This document shows positions 9,952 to 22,746 of a stretch of 64,000 nt of DNA, piece after piece. Every line of letters starts with the position of its first letter. The stretch's first letter is position 1. The stretch covers positions 62,001 through 126,000 of the forward strand of contig WHVA01000016.1 in assembly GCA_015179125.1 (NCBI GenBank), read 5' to 3'. The notes beneath the pieces were generated by a model, which was not told the DNA's origin, did no database searches, and saw only the letters and a program-made list of their open reading frames with translations. The translations under genes were made by a program, and so were the position numbers. Source of the stretch: Gautieria morchelliformis. Lineage: Eukaryota > Basidiomycota > Agaricomycetes > Gomphales > Gomphaceae.

Positions 9952-10650
9952 TGTTACAACTGTTCCACTCAACTATCTCCGCCACCTCTGGACCACCTCC
10001 GCACCACCTCCGACTCTATTCCGCAACATCCACAACCCTCAACCTGAACCCCTTGTTCTTCAGTACCCCTGGCAACCTCCAGTCACCAGCCCCCATACTC
10101 GACCCTGAACACAGCAAGATACCATTTCCGTATTTCTGTGTGTTCTGATGCCATTTCACTTGTGCACCTTGTTCTTCGCCATTGTACTTACTCTACCCTG
10201 CACCCCCTTGTCATCCCCTTGTTCCGCATTAGATACTTGCCCCGTATGTCTATCCGATTCCCGCCCTCTCCGGAATTTGCTTAGTACCATACTATTACTT
10301 GTTGCTTCAGCTCTTTGTATAAAACCCCCTCATGTATGTCTCCGTTTCTGCAATCAGATAATTGACTTCGATATGTGAATCCCTTCGCACTATCTCCTGT
10401 TCTTAGCACAGCGAGTCTTGCAAGCTTTGTCTCTCTCCGCTCTTGATCCTCTGTCCTCCGCCTCTTCCACCTCTTCCAACCTTTGTCTCCGACCCTCGAC
10501 CTTAAGCACTCTGTTCTTGACTTCCGCCTTCTCCGACATCCGGAAGTCAAATCCCAAATACTTAGGATGGTAGTTCATCAGGGGCGCAACATATAAGTTG
10601 AAGCCGTTGTGCTTTCTAGTTCTGACCTCCGGGATTTCCAATACATAACA
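9952..10650 (+). repeat. Solo LTR (699 bp), TSD ATAGT
   Basis: TGTTACAACTG to AATACATAACA, flanked by ATAGT (9947-9951 and 10651-10655). A TATA-like TTTGTATAAAACCCC lies about 370 bp in, giving plus orientation. No other copy of this family was seen in the window. An open frame runs antisense through its 3' half. Confidence 0.8.
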
Positions 10651-10655
10651 ATAGT

Positions 10656-11690
10656 GTATATGATAAAACACTCAGGAATGAGTGTACTTCAATATACACC
10701 GCTTGTTCAATGTATACACAATCTGACTAAGCAGGGTAGCTGGCTCCCTGCTGACAAATTAAAGGATCAATGAGAGGATGTCGTCAAATAAGAGAACGAA
10801 GTTCTTGCTTCTGGAGTAGTAGACAGTAGACAGTTACAATAAACCCTCAACCATGATTTGAAGTAAATTGATAGGGAATGGACCGTACAGTGATCAAACA
10901 CACTAATTATGGACGTTCAACTGAGGACAGTTAATTTCTGACTAGAGTAGCATACAAGAGATGCTACTGTATTTATAGGCAATCAAAGAATTAGATGTCA
11001 TGCTTTAGCTCTGGGTGAAAGAGCCCGTGAGCGTATCTGGACAGGGTAGAGGGTGTTATGGTGACATGACACATAAGAAAAAGATGTGGACTATTCTACA
11101 GAGGGATTTGAACGATGGGGATTATAGGGAACATACATAATGCTCCTCTCACCATGTAATAGCTCCATGCTTGACTGTCTTTGTCCTGCAGTGCATAATC
11201 GGCTTTCTCCTTGAGATCCAATGTATGTGCGCCTGCATATGCACTTGATCTCTGTGTCCCTTCCAAAGAACAATCAAATAATCTTGACACATTACTCTAC
11301 TTGCATCCTGCAAGTTCCTGTGCCTCCATATAGCACTTGTGGTGCTATAGAAAACATTTTCTCTTTTTGGCCCCGCTCAAGATGTCCCCCCGAGCCAGTG
11401 CTTGATCAACACACAAGTACTTCTACTTGATTAGGTCTGTCAGCTGATTGGAAGCCGCTGACTGATGTTTATGATGTCATGACATCACCAATATCCTTGT
11501 CGGCCCCTTAACCAGTAAGCATACTGGTTAAACTATTAGATAACTCCTTTCAAAATCCTGTAATCGTGTTTTTAATATGTTCTGTTAAAGAGTGGGAATG
11601 CTGGACTTAAAGAGGGTCCAACTACAAGACATTTATCACAACACGTCCCACTCAGTATAGCAGCCTGCACACGACACTGACCACCGTCGG
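10656..11690. other. Unassigned, AT-rich; possible minus-strand LTR near 10661-11072
   Basis: A block from TGATAAAACACTC to GACATGACA has TG...CA ends and, on the minus strand, a good TATA box (GCCTATAAATACAG), but its flanks show no matching 5-bp repeat. A minus-strand frame at 11096-11290 (core DLKEKADYALQDKDSQAWSYYMV) looks protein-like, but I do not recognise it. Confidence 0.3.
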
Positions 11691-11889
11691 ACTCCGACGG
11701 TCAGAGGCTGCACTTGTATCCATGCACCCCGCGTGTCCAGCGCGCCAACCCGAGGCGTGCACCGTCACCCCCTGCTATCACCAGCATGCTCCTCGAGACA
11801 GGGCCGTGTCAGAGGGAGCGCACGGCCGGGTGCACCTCAATGAGTGGCAGTCTGCCCATGGAACGGGGGCTGGGTGGGCGTGGGCATTG

Positions 11890-12025
11890 CCATGGGCGCC
11901 TGGGGGTCTGCATTCTGGCGTGTGTTGAGAAGCGTGCCAAGCCTGAATATCGATCGAACTCGGCACGTGCACCGCCATGCACCACAGCGGACCTGTCCCT
12001 GGTACCTGTATTCTTAGCACCAACC
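11890..12025 (+). repeat. GC-rich repeat R5, copy a
   Basis: Shares GCGCCTGGGGGTCTGCATTC, then GTGCCAAGCCT..ATCGATCGA, a CCGCCATGC block and a TGTATTCTTAGCACC end with copies at 44.3 kb (inverted) and 49.1-49.4 kb. No coding content or clear ends were found. Confidence 0.55.
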
Positions 12026-12740
12026 AGCTCGTCTCAGAGTTGATGCGAGCCGCAACGGCATCCAGGATGACAGGTTCGGCAATACGCACCACAGTGTGGA
12101 ATTCCAAATTAGTCCGCGGGCGTCACGTAAGAGTTTTTTCACATTTTCCCGAATTACTCTGACATTAGTCCCAAACATTACTCCAGAAGAGTAGTCTTGT
12201 GGTATTGTCAGATATATCACACATTACTCTCACATGTATCATCCGCCTCATCATATATAATATATACAGCTAGATACACGCAGCAGCTAAAGACGAGACA
12301 CAAGTTGGAGTTACTGTAATGTTACGCGCTGTCACATCTCCCTCCTACCACCACCACGAGCAACTCCAGCTAACTGTAGCGTACTTGTGGTCCAATGCCG
12401 CACTCCGCATCCAAGGCCGGTACTGCGTTGACAAGTATGGAAGGATTTGTGGCTTGAGAGGTGTTAATCTGAGCAGAAACTGCAAATAGTAGGTGTCGTA
12501 ACTGTTATAAATAGGAAAATCGATCTTTACATACATATGCACCACTAACCAAGTCATAACAACATTCTGGCACATTATAGGACGTGGATGCGCATGTACT
12601 TACTGCCGGCACAGCGTTTCATGCGCACATGCACTACCACTCGCGCGCACACCTAACCGGTGACTTCGACCCTGAGCCCGGTTCCAGGGAAACCTGTGGG
12701 TGCCACCGGTTGTTTAGAATGCCCATAGATCCTCCTTCCT
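12026..12740. other. No recognised feature
   Basis: AT-rich then GC-rich unassigned DNA with a run of TATATAATATATA near 12.25 kb. I see no gene or repeat here that I can support. Confidence 0.3.
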
Positions 12741-15700
12741 CCTAGCCTCTGCCTTGGTGGGCTTTACGCTGTGTGCAGGTCACCCTACATGCATACCCTT
12801 TTACTCCTGATCCTTCCCTATGCCAACCACATTGTCTCATGATGAGGTTGAAGAGGGCATGGGCATGGCAGGAGAAGTCCTTGATGAACTGCTGGTAGAA
12901 ATTGACAAACCCGATGAAGGACTGGACTTCCTTCTTGTTCCGCGGTGCAGGCCATTCCAACACACTGGAAACTTTGACTGGGTCCATTTCCACCTTTCCT
13001 TCTGACACGATTACCACAAGATACTCTATCTGCATCCGCTCAAATTCACACTTCTCCAGCTTGAGACACAGGTTTTACTCCTGGAGCTGTTCCAGCACTC
13101 TCCACATGACCTCCTGATGTTCCAGCATTGTTTTTGTGAAGATGAGGATGTCATTGAGGTAGATGCGGACAACCCCTTCTCCTATGATGTCACGGAAGAT
13201 GTCATTCATCATCGTCTGGAATGTGGCAGGACAGTTGGTGAGGCCAAAGAACATGACCTGTGGCTCAAAGAGTCCTTGGTTGGTGCAGAATGGGGCCTTC
13301 CAATCGTCTCCCTCATGGATCCAAACATTGTTGAAACCCCAGCGGACATCCAGTTTAGTTAAGTACCTTGCCCCACGGAGTTGTGTGATCAGTTTGGAAA
13401 TGAGTGGAATGGGGTACCGGTTCTCGATTGTGATCGCATTCAAGGCCCAGTAATCCTGCACAAGTCTGAGCGAGCCGTCCTTCTTCTTGATGAAGAACAC
13501 TGGAGATGCCATTGGTGACTTGGAGGGGCGGATCCTCACTGTACGGAGTGTTATGAAGTGAGGATCGTCCGGCATTTTTCCCGCTATTTCTACTATTTTT
13601 CCTAGCCCTGTAGGTAGTATTCTTCTTCTTGTTACACTTGCATCACCTGTCACCATTGCTAACACCGGTGATTGCCATTCCGGTGTTCCATGACATTCTA
13701 CCGGTTTCTACCCCTATGACCGCCATATACAAGTATTAGATCATTAGTTACAAACAATCTAATGGTTTTAGCCCATCGCTCCCATGAGGAGTCCGGTTGT
13801 TGAGCTCTGAGTTAACAGTGTCCTCATTGCTAGTGTTTCGATTTGTTCTCATTGTCCTGTTCCGTGAGATCGGCTATCCTTCCCTTACTCGTGTTCGCAT
13901 TAGCTTGCGTTCTCTTATTCTGGCTTCGTTCGCCACAGCGACGCCAACCCTTCTTATATATCAATTACACGGAGGTTCTCCGCAAGGAATCCATTGAGCT
14001 CTACCTGCTCCCTGGGTGACAGCGGGTAGACCTTGCAGTTGGTGGGCTTTGACCCAGGCTCCAACTCGATGCATGGTCCCACAGCTTCAGTGGAGGCAGG
14101 GCATCAAATGACTCCTTGGAAAAGACATCCTCGAACTCCCACAGGTACTCCGGAATCTCCACCTCCACTTTATCATGCTTCTGGGAGGCTTCTGTGAGGC
14201 GTTGCGAAATATTTCCAGTCGCGTGGACGTGTTCTGCTTCCAGTGGAAGGCTTATGTACAGCAAGCGCTCCCCCTCCGCCAGAGTGTCTTCTGGGCCAAG
14301 TTGGATGACGTCATAGTCGGAATCGGAATCGGAATCGGAATCGGAAGTGGGAGCTGGTTCGAATTCCACTTCCAAATCCTCTTCTGCAAGCAGTGGATGG
14401 GGGCCAGAATGACATGTCTGTATGAGCAGTTCAGTCTTCCGCTGCTCCTGGCGCTCCTTCTGCACTTCTGACCGGCACATGTGACACTTGGCTGGACATA
14501 GACTCATCAGCACCTTCTGAGTCTGCCAGTTGATCTCCGGGTTGTGCTCCTGCAGCCAGGTAAACCCGAGGATGATGTCTTGCTTCCCCGGGCTGGTGAC
14601 TGCAAAGGAAGTGCATTCTGTGTGTCCATCATAGTGGAGAATTGTGTCTACTATCTCCGTGATGGACCCTGCCTCATTAGGGCTTCCATCCACATTGAAC
14701 ACTGGGATTGCACATTGCAACTTCAGTGTGGTCAGTCGGTTCCATTCCACATAGTCCCGGTCTATAAACTGACCAGTGGCCCCGCAATCAACAAGGGCAG
14801 GTCCAGATTTGACTTCCGCCGTGTCCGTCATCTGGATCTCCACCTTAATGACCAGTGACTTGAGGCCAGGGGTGGCAGCAACAACATAGCGCTTTGGGAG
14901 GTGTCTCTCCCAAGGGCAGATGTGGGACGGATGGGCTGTCAGATTTGGCTTTTGTGTGACTTTATCTGGTGGGTCTGTATGAAGTGAGGGGAGTGGGGGC
15001 TTCTCATTCTCTACTTCAAGACAGGCAAACCAGTTATGTACAGGCATCAGGGGCACACATCTCACCCGCTGCACGTCACAAAATCCGATGCATCTTCCAC
15101 TTCCGATGTGCCATGTTCCGCATTTTTGGAACCTTCTTCCACAGTGGGCACTCTGCTTATGTCTTCCAGTGCGAGGAACTCTGGAAGGAGCTCGAGTTTC
15201 TCCTCTGTGGTCATAAGCCGGATGTCCAAAGCTTGGGGGCACTCGCGGGCATAGTGGCCTGGCTGTCGGCATCGGAAGCAGGTGACGGTTCTGTTGCCTT
15301 TTCCGCACATGCGGTCATCATCCATCAGGGTGGGGCCACTCTTCGAGGGAGGGGGGCTAGGGTTCCTAGTAGGGGCAGGCGCAGCAACCATCGGAAATAT
15401 TTTCCATGTCGGAATGAATGCACTTCTGGGTTTCAGCACAGGTGGAGTAGAACGAGCGGAACTGTGTGTCATGTTCTGGTTTGTCTCCACAAAGGCCTCA
15501 TTTGCTTCCCTGTTTTGGGACACCCTTTTCGCAGCTTGGTACCACCCTTCCGGGTCATTGAAATCTGGAGCTCCATCCCCAAGCAGTGCGACTTGGTTCT
15601 GGAGTGTTGGATTGAGTCCTCGTCGGAATTTGATGACGATCGTCTTGTCATCGTCATACTCCACAAGGTCAATGAGCTCCTGGAAGCCATCGATGTACTC

Positions 15701-16320
15701 ATCGACCGGATCCTTGGCCTGGTACCAGCTGGTCCCCTTGAGCTTCGTAAGGGCTGTGAGCTGCTTGTTTTTCGGGCAGAACTGGTTGGAAAATGTTTTC
15801 TCAACGGCGTCCCAGTCCCGGAAGTAGTTGCCCTTGCCCTTTGCTTCGTGTCAGATCACTTTGTTTGCAAAATGGGCTGCACAGTCTGACTTGAAAAAGG
15901 ACAATGCCCAGTGAATCCGAGCCTGGTCGTTCAGAAAGAGGTCTCCGAAAATTGTGAAGTAGATGCTGCATGTGTTGAAGAATGGGTGTCCCTTCTCCCG
16001 ATCTCTGTCAAAGTCCGCTTGAGTGGCAGGTTTGACCTTTTCCAACTTCACGGACATCCTCTCTTCCGCTACTTCCGCTTTTCCGATATCCAACTCATCC
16101 TGCATTGCATTTCCACCACTTTGTGGAATATCTAACTTAGCCAAAATCATTTGTAAGGCTGTTTCAATCGTGTCGGTCTTCATCCGGTTCCGTGTCAACT
16201 CCTCCTCCATATTCCAAAGATGATCATCTGGATCCATGTCCAAAGGAGCAAAAGTATGGGACGGGATTTCTGGGGTTGGGAGCTTGACGTAAGAAGAGGG
16301 GCTGTCATATGCCATGTGAG
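12740..16320 (-). mobile_element. Ty3/Gypsy family G6: gag, protease, reverse transcriptase (fossil)
   Basis: A minus-strand Gypsy carcass read from high to low coordinates. Gag N-terminus (TFAPLDMDPDDHLWNMEEELTRN) and capsid lie at 15.4-16.3 kb. A CCHC knuckle (CFRCRQPGHYARECPQ) follows near 15.25 kb, then an aspartic protease with VDCGATGQFID near 14.8 kb, then an acidic linker with a serine-aspartate run. Reverse transcriptase (KKKDGSLRLVQDYWALN, YLNDILIF) lies at 12.75-13.5 kb. A solo LTR sits in the linker just before reverse transcriptase. Integrase and both LTRs are absent from the window, and the 5' side abuts a G1 gag at 16.32 kb. Broken in several places. Confidence 0.85.
13549..13969. 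repeat. Solo LTR (421 bp) inside G6, TSD CGGAG
   Basis: TGTTATGAAGTGAGG to ATCAATTACA, flanked by CGGAG (13544-13548 and 13970-13974). Removing it rejoins the reverse transcriptase leader (LNGFLAENLR) to RIRPSKSPMASPVFF, so the insertion is later than G6. Confidence 0.85.
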
Positions 16321-17281
16321 CCATGCGCCACCATACGTGGGCCCTTGAACTGCTAGCAAAGAATGCTGAGGAAGTGGTGGCCCAGGGCCACACCACTCAG
16401 CAACCTGATGAGCAGCTTGTGTGCGCCATGCAGGAAGCACAACAAGTGCGCACAGCCTACAACAGCACACTGTGCATCCCCAATGTGGGGCTGACAGGGG
16501 ACACCCGTCACAGGCCTCCCCCAGCGCCTAGAGCCCAAAGCGCTCCCGACCCCGACCCCAACCCGGGCCTGGGCCCCATTAGGGCATACAACAGCCTGCC
16601 CCACGTGGCATCACAGCCACGCAAATCATCAATGGCCTCGACAGAAGGACAGGGCATACCAGATCAGACTGACAGCTTGCAAGAGCCATATGATGGGATG
16701 ACATGGATGATTTGCGTGGCGCTAGCAGACGCTGCCGACATGGACCCTGAGAAGTCTGTGCTAGAAAAGGCCGGCGTAAAGCTGCCACACCCCGAGGCAT
16801 ATGCAGGGGGATCAGACCTCTAAGAGTTTGAAATCTTCATTGCAGCCATCCTATGATGGCTGAAAATGAATTGCCTCCTAGGGCCGACCAGAATAGACAT
16901 GCAAGTCGGCTACGTGGGCACTCGCCTGACTGGCAAAGCCCAGGAGTGGTTCCTTCGGAATGTGGAACGTTTCGACCGCCAGGTCCACAGCTGGACCTTG
17001 GAGACAGTAATGCAGGGCCTTCAAAAAAAGTTCCTCCACACACTGACATACCATCACCGTATTGAATAAATTCGATGCAGTCATGCAGAGCACGAAAACG
17101 GTTCAGGAGATGCTGAACAAGATCATGAAGTACACAGCACGTATGATACAGCCGCCGGACGACTACACATTCCGTAGACAGTTTGTGTCAACGCTGCACG
17201 AAACGCTGCGCAACAAAGTCCTCAAAAAGGGCTATAACGCTGAGAGCAGCTCTTCGAAACAGCCCACATGATCAAGGAAGC

Positions 17282-19131
17282 TGTCAAGATAGGATTTTAG
17301 GCTTTAATATTGTGTATTAGTGAACACAGTGAATGCCTGAATAGCTTGTGCGAAGAAGTGTGCCGTTCAGTGAATAAGGTGAACCAATAAATGTTCAGAA
17401 GGTAAGATGGCTGCCCGAATGGAGGTCGCCCTATCTACAGTCATAGTGAAGTAGCCCCTGACACTTGACGATGTAATGTGCAAGGTGTCATGGAAAGGTT
17501 GTTAGGCAGCAACAATCCTTTCACTGGCAAAGGTGCTCCTTTGGAGCCCTATGCTGACAGCACTGATAATAGTATGAAGGCTAAGGTAATGAAGGTGAAG
17601 TACAAACACTCACCAGTGGTGCTTAAGTCCTACTCTGGTCGAGGATAGGAATCTACAGGAGAGGGCTCAAGATGATGCTCACAGTGAGGTCAAGTTTTGC
17701 ACAAGATAGACCTATGATAATTGAACTGAGGCTTATACATGTTGTGATATACGCAACTATTATATTTTAAGTCATCTATGTACACAAAGAAACTAATAAG
17801 AGAAAAAAAAAGAAAAAACAACTAAAAAGATAGGAATGACACTTACAATGGACATCCACACAGACGACACACACATGACATCACCAGCAGCTATCTTATC
17901 TATAGATCAGATAAGATACAGGGATACAGGCGTTGACCACGTGCGGCCGATCAGAGATAGCATGCCTATCGACTGATGGCATCAGCCATGACGTCGACAG
18001 GTGCCAGGCCACAGGCACTGAGGAGGTGCGGGCACCAAATGCTGCAGAGGAGTGTAGACTGCGCAGGAGCACCGGACGTCGTGGAATGACTACAGAATGT
18101 CATTCCAAATATGTGTGCTCAATCAGCTGCCCCACAGAAGAGTCACAGAGACAGCGGCCCCACCTTCGGAGCCCTTCACCGACAGCACCGATAATAGTAC
18201 GAAGGCTAAGGTAATGAAGGTGAAGTATGAAAACTCACCAGTGGTGCTTAAGTCCTCCTCTGGTCGAAGATAGGAATCTATAGGAGAGGGCTCAAGGTGA
18301 TGGTCACAGTGAGGTCAAGTTTTGCACAAAATAAACATATGATAATTGAACTGGGAAATATACATGCGAATGTAGACTACTTATACCGAATGCTCATATG
18401 ATGTTAGCGAATAGGAAAGAGGCCATCTTGAGTCAGGGTTGGATAGGGGTGCGCAGTTGGGATACAAATAGATGAAACACATATACAATAGAATGAAAGA
18501 GGAGTGTGAACATGAAACGATGGGGAGGAAAGAGGGTGAAGGTACCTATGTACGAAAACACACCTTGAGACCTGCATACATGTTACCCTGCACGGACTCT
18601 TGGTCTGCTGGGTTTATTCAACACTATCTACGGGTAGGATACCCTGTGAATGCATTCCGGCCATAGGAACACCCAAAGGGGGTTGGGTTGAGAAGGTGAT
18701 GGGACCAGTGATGAACCATCAAGCTGGGTAAAGGATGTCAATCGTGTTTGATGGTGTGCCTACTGGTGAATGATGCGAGTAGTGAATGGTCGTTCGGTGA
18801 ATGTGGCGAAGGGCGAATGGGGAAAACATAGAGGGGGTGTGGTAAAAGGGAAAATAGGGATAGCTGGGTACAAGAAATAAATGAGTCATGACACCTGTCC
18901 ATAGGAACACCCACAGGGGGTTGAGCCGAGAAGGTGATGGGACCAGTGATGAACCATCAAGCTGGGTAAAGGACGTTGATCGTGTTTTGATGGCTTGGCT
19001 ACTGGCAAATGACGTGAGTAGTGAATAACTGTTCGGCGAGTCTGGCAAAGAGCAAATGGAGTGAACATAGAAGTGGAGTGATGAAAGTGAGAATGGAGTC
19101 ACTGGGTACAAGAAATAAACGAGTCATGACA
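17282..19131 (+). repeat. L2 copy d (rearranged), in G1
   Basis: Starts TGTCAAGATAGG and ends GAGTCATGACA but is flanked by unmatched GAAGC and GGATG, and part of its interior occurs twice, on either side of an L4 fragment at 17740-18162. It looks like a product of recombination between two L2 copies that both held L4, not a simple solo LTR. Confidence 0.7.
17740..18162 (+). repeat. L4 LTR-like fragment
   Basis: Starts TGTTGTGATATACGCAA and stops in GACAGCGGCCCCA; matches the first 440 bp of the longer copy at 26343 (shared AAGAAACTAATAA, CCACGTGCGG, CATGACGTCGACAGG blocks). Truncated at its 3' side. Confidence 0.6.
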
Positions 19132-19423
19132 GGATGGAGGCTGATCGAAATCATTATAGCACACCAGATAGTCGCTCACTATGGCCATCTGAAGACATCG
19201 AACTACGTTCGAAGGCCATACTGGTGGCGGGTGTGAACCCAGATATTGAGTCGTTCTGCACATCATGCGTGAAGTGCAACAACGAAGACTGGGCCACAAC
19301 CGCCCAAAGGCTTACTACATAGCCTACCCATTCCTGATAGGCCATGGCAGTCTATTGGCATTGACCTCATGGGACCCCTGCCCAAGTCTAATGATTGTGA
19401 CTACCTCATGGTAGTCATTGACC

Positions 19424-19925
19424 TGTAGAGGACAGGAATTATAGGCAGTAGGTTTGGACTTGGTGCTCAAAAGAAGACTAGAAATTAATTCACTCTCTCA
19501 GTGAATTTAGTTGTCACTACAGGATTTCTAGGTCAACAAATCGAAAAGAAACAAGACTAATTTACTTGCCTCTCTCAGTGAATTTAGTTGTCACTGAGAG
19601 AGGGGGGAAATGTGTCTCATGCGCATGTACTACTAGCCGGCGCTTTAGCGCCCGTGATGCCACGGTGTGCCATGCTAAGCGCCCATAAAACGTAGCGCGG
19701 TAGTGAACAGCCGCAGCTCAAAAGGAAATTTGTCCACAACCACCCACAAAGGGTCGGTTGGACAGAACATGAAAAGAAGTAGAAATACAGCTTCGAAAAA
19801 TCAAAGAAAAATTTGACAAATCATAGAATGAATGTCAGCATGGTTTCAAGTCAAAATCAAAAGAAATACGAATGATGGAATCTATTTGGCTTGATTTTGG
19901 TGCAGGAGCATAAATGCACCCAACA
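19424..19925. repeat. C1 solo LTR in the G1 integrase, TSD TGACC
   Basis: 502 bp, TGTAGAGGACAGG to GCACCCAACA, flanked by TGACC (19419-19423 and 19926-19930). It splits integrase between VVIDL and the HVHLTPT segment. Inverted relative to the copy at 1473, shorter, and with fewer of the 110-bp units. Confidence 0.88.
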
Positions 19926-21170
19926 TGACCAACTAACATTGCATGTCCACCTCACCCCAACAACAATGAGCGTGTCAGCCAAGGGAGTGGCCAGCCTGTT
20001 CCTAAAGGAAGTCATCCAACTCCATGGAGTCCCGGACTCCATTGTCTCGGATAGAGACTCGAAGTTCACATCCATCTTCTGGCATGAGCTGCAGTGGCTC
20101 ATGGGGACTAAACGCCTCATGTCAACTGCCTTCCATCCCCAAATGGATGGAGCAACCGAGCATGCAAACCACTCAATCAGCTAGATACTACATGCTGTAG
20201 TTAGAGATGATGGAAAGGACTGGGCAGTGAAATGCCCAATGGTCAAGGTAGCCCTCAACAGCTATATAATGGCGACCACAGGGTTCACGCCCTTCAAGCT
20301 GAACCATGGCTATATGCTGTGGATAACCTATCCATAGCCACAGACACCCCATTCAAGGGAGTGGCCGATTTGCACATCAGGCCCAATGGAACCTGATGGC
20401 AGCACATGATGCAATCATCAAGCATCAAGTGACGCAAACGTTTCATGCGAACAAGAAACATCCGGCGAGCAACATGTATGTGGCCAATGACTGCATCTAC
20501 CTGGCAACTCAAAACCTGACTCTGCCAAAATGAAGAGCTAGAAAACTCCTACCGCAGTATATTGGACCATACCGCGTGATCGAGGTGCATAACGAAGCCT
20601 CAATGGTGACCCTAGAACTACCTGACGAGCTGAAAAGCCGCCGTATTTCACCAGTTTTCCACACAAGCCTCGTATGACAATATGAGGCTAACAACAACAA
20701 GCTGTTTCCTCACCGTGAGGCCAAGTCATTTTACGACTTCGGATCAAACAACGACTAAGAGTGGCTCATCGATGAGATTATCGCCCACTGATGGATAAAC
20801 TCGACAGATCTGGAGCTCCAGGTCTGCCGGACCCTAGGCGATGTGACATGGGAGCCCATGTCATCCTGCAAGGATCTCGAAGCTCCTGATCATTATCTAG
20901 AGCTCCAGGTAGTGGGTAAACCACACGACCTCCCCAAGTGATGCTAGATGTCTCAGTCACGTGTATGCCACGTGATGCGCCAGCCAGGGCGCAGATACAT
21001 TTTCACCTCAGATCTTTCTGAGGTGCATCGCTTCTTGGAAGCAACCACAACCACAATCATCTCCTAACGAAGATGATGCCATCCAAGGGTGGAATGGATG
21101 TTGATCTGTCAATGTCCCAGCCATGCTCATTGGCCCTAAGCAAGGGGCCACTGACATCCTATGAGCACCA

Positions 21171-22420
21171 TGTCAAGATTGGTTTTCAGGCGTTAATATC
21201 GCGTATTAGTGAATAGCTTGTGCGAATAAGTATGCCATTTGGCGAATAGGGTGCACCAATAAATGTTCAGAAGATAAGACGGCTTCCCGATCGGGGCTCA
21301 CCCTATCTACAATCATCGTGAAATAGCTCGTGGCACTTGACAATGTAATGTGCAATGTGTCACGGAAAGGTTGTCTAAGTAGCAACAATCCTTTCGCCGG
21401 CGAAGGTGCTCTTTCGGAGCCTTCGCGGACAGCACAGATAATAGTTCAAAGGCTAAGGTAATGAAGATGAAGTATGGAAACTCACCAGTGATGCTTAAGT
21501 CTTCCTCTGGTCGAAGATAGAAATCTATAGGAGAGGGCTCAAGACAATAATCACAGCGGGGTCAAGTTTTGCACAAAATGGACGTATGATAATTGAACTG
21601 GGGAATATACATGCGAATGTAGACTACTTATATCGAATGCTCGCATGGTAACAGCGGATAGGAAAGAGGCCGTCATGAGTCGGGGTTGGATAGGGGTGCG
21701 CAGTCATGATACAAATAGATGAAATAAACATACAATAGAATGAAAGAGGAGTGCGAACATGAAACGACGGAGAGGAAAGAGGGTGAAGGCACCTATGTAC
21801 GAAAACATGCCTTGGGACCTGCATGTACACCACCCTGCATGTACTCTTCGTCTGCTGGGTTGATCCCACACGACCTATTGGTACGACGTCCTGCAAATGC
21901 ATCCCGGCCATATGAACACCTAAAGGGGTTGGATCGAGAAGATGATGGGGCCAGTGATGAACCATCACACCGGGTAAAGGGTGTAGATCGTGTTTGATGG
22001 CATGCCTGCTGGCAAATGATGCAAGTAGCGAATGGCCATTTGGCGAATGTTGCAAAGGGTGAATGAAGCGAACATAGAGGAGTAGTGGTCGGAGGGAGGG
22101 GCGAAGCCGAGCGAACATGGAGGAGAAGTGGTGAAAGGGGAAACAGGGATAGCTGGCTATAAGAAATACACGAGTCGTGACAATCCGACCATAGGAGCAT
22201 TGCAAAGGGGGTTGAGCCGAGGAGGTGATAGGGCCAGTGATGAACCACCAAGCCGGTCAAAGGACGTCGATCGTGGTTTGATGGTGTGGCTATGGCGAAT
22301 GACACGAACAGCGAAGATCGATCGCCAAACTCGGCGAAGGGAAATCGGAGTGAACATAGAGGTGGAGTGAGGAATGGGAGGACAGGGCGACTGGGTATAG
22401 GAAATAAACACGTCATGACA
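21171..22420 (+). repeat. L2 solo LTR, copy e, TSD CACCA
   Basis: 1250 bp, TGTCAAGATTGG to CACGTCATGACA, flanked by CACCA (21166-21170 and 22421-22425). Inserted near the junction of the pol end and ORF-X of G1. Confidence 0.9.
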
Positions 22421-22746
22421 CACCAGTCAATCAGGAACACTGGATGATCGTAGGATGGGAAGATGCCCTGGCAATCATCCACCCGGATGACTGCAACACC
22501 TGCGCAGTGTATGCCATGCACCTAAGGGCTGCAACCAGCACCCAAAAGGTGAAGCTGAAGGGTGAGCGTGCTCGGCCCCTCTGGCGATGTTGGGGTGGGG
22601 GCCAATATTTGGGAGGCGTCCCAAAGCTGCACGTGCTGGGAAGGTGCCATCATGCATGGTGACGATGGGCTGGCTACTGAGTCAGCAGCTTGGTCCTGGC
22701 ATGGCCTTGTTGAGGCTGTGTGTGTGCGCTGGGGAGCCTTAAGCTG
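22421..22746 (+). mobile_element. G1 ORF-X piece (N-terminal side)
   Basis: A stretch of G1 between two L2 insertions. One frame reads EHWMIVGWEDALAIIHPDD..TCAVYAMHL, which looks protein-like and by position should be the upstream part of ORF-X. No family recognised. Confidence 0.5.

Noticed and set aside
14175-15889. Several plus-strand frames up to 306 residues
   Set aside because: They are antisense shadows of G6 gag and protease.
21793-22521. 242-residue minus-strand frame
   Set aside because: It lies almost wholly inside L2 copy e and is rich in Ser/His/Pro as other L2 antisense frames are; no conserved motif.
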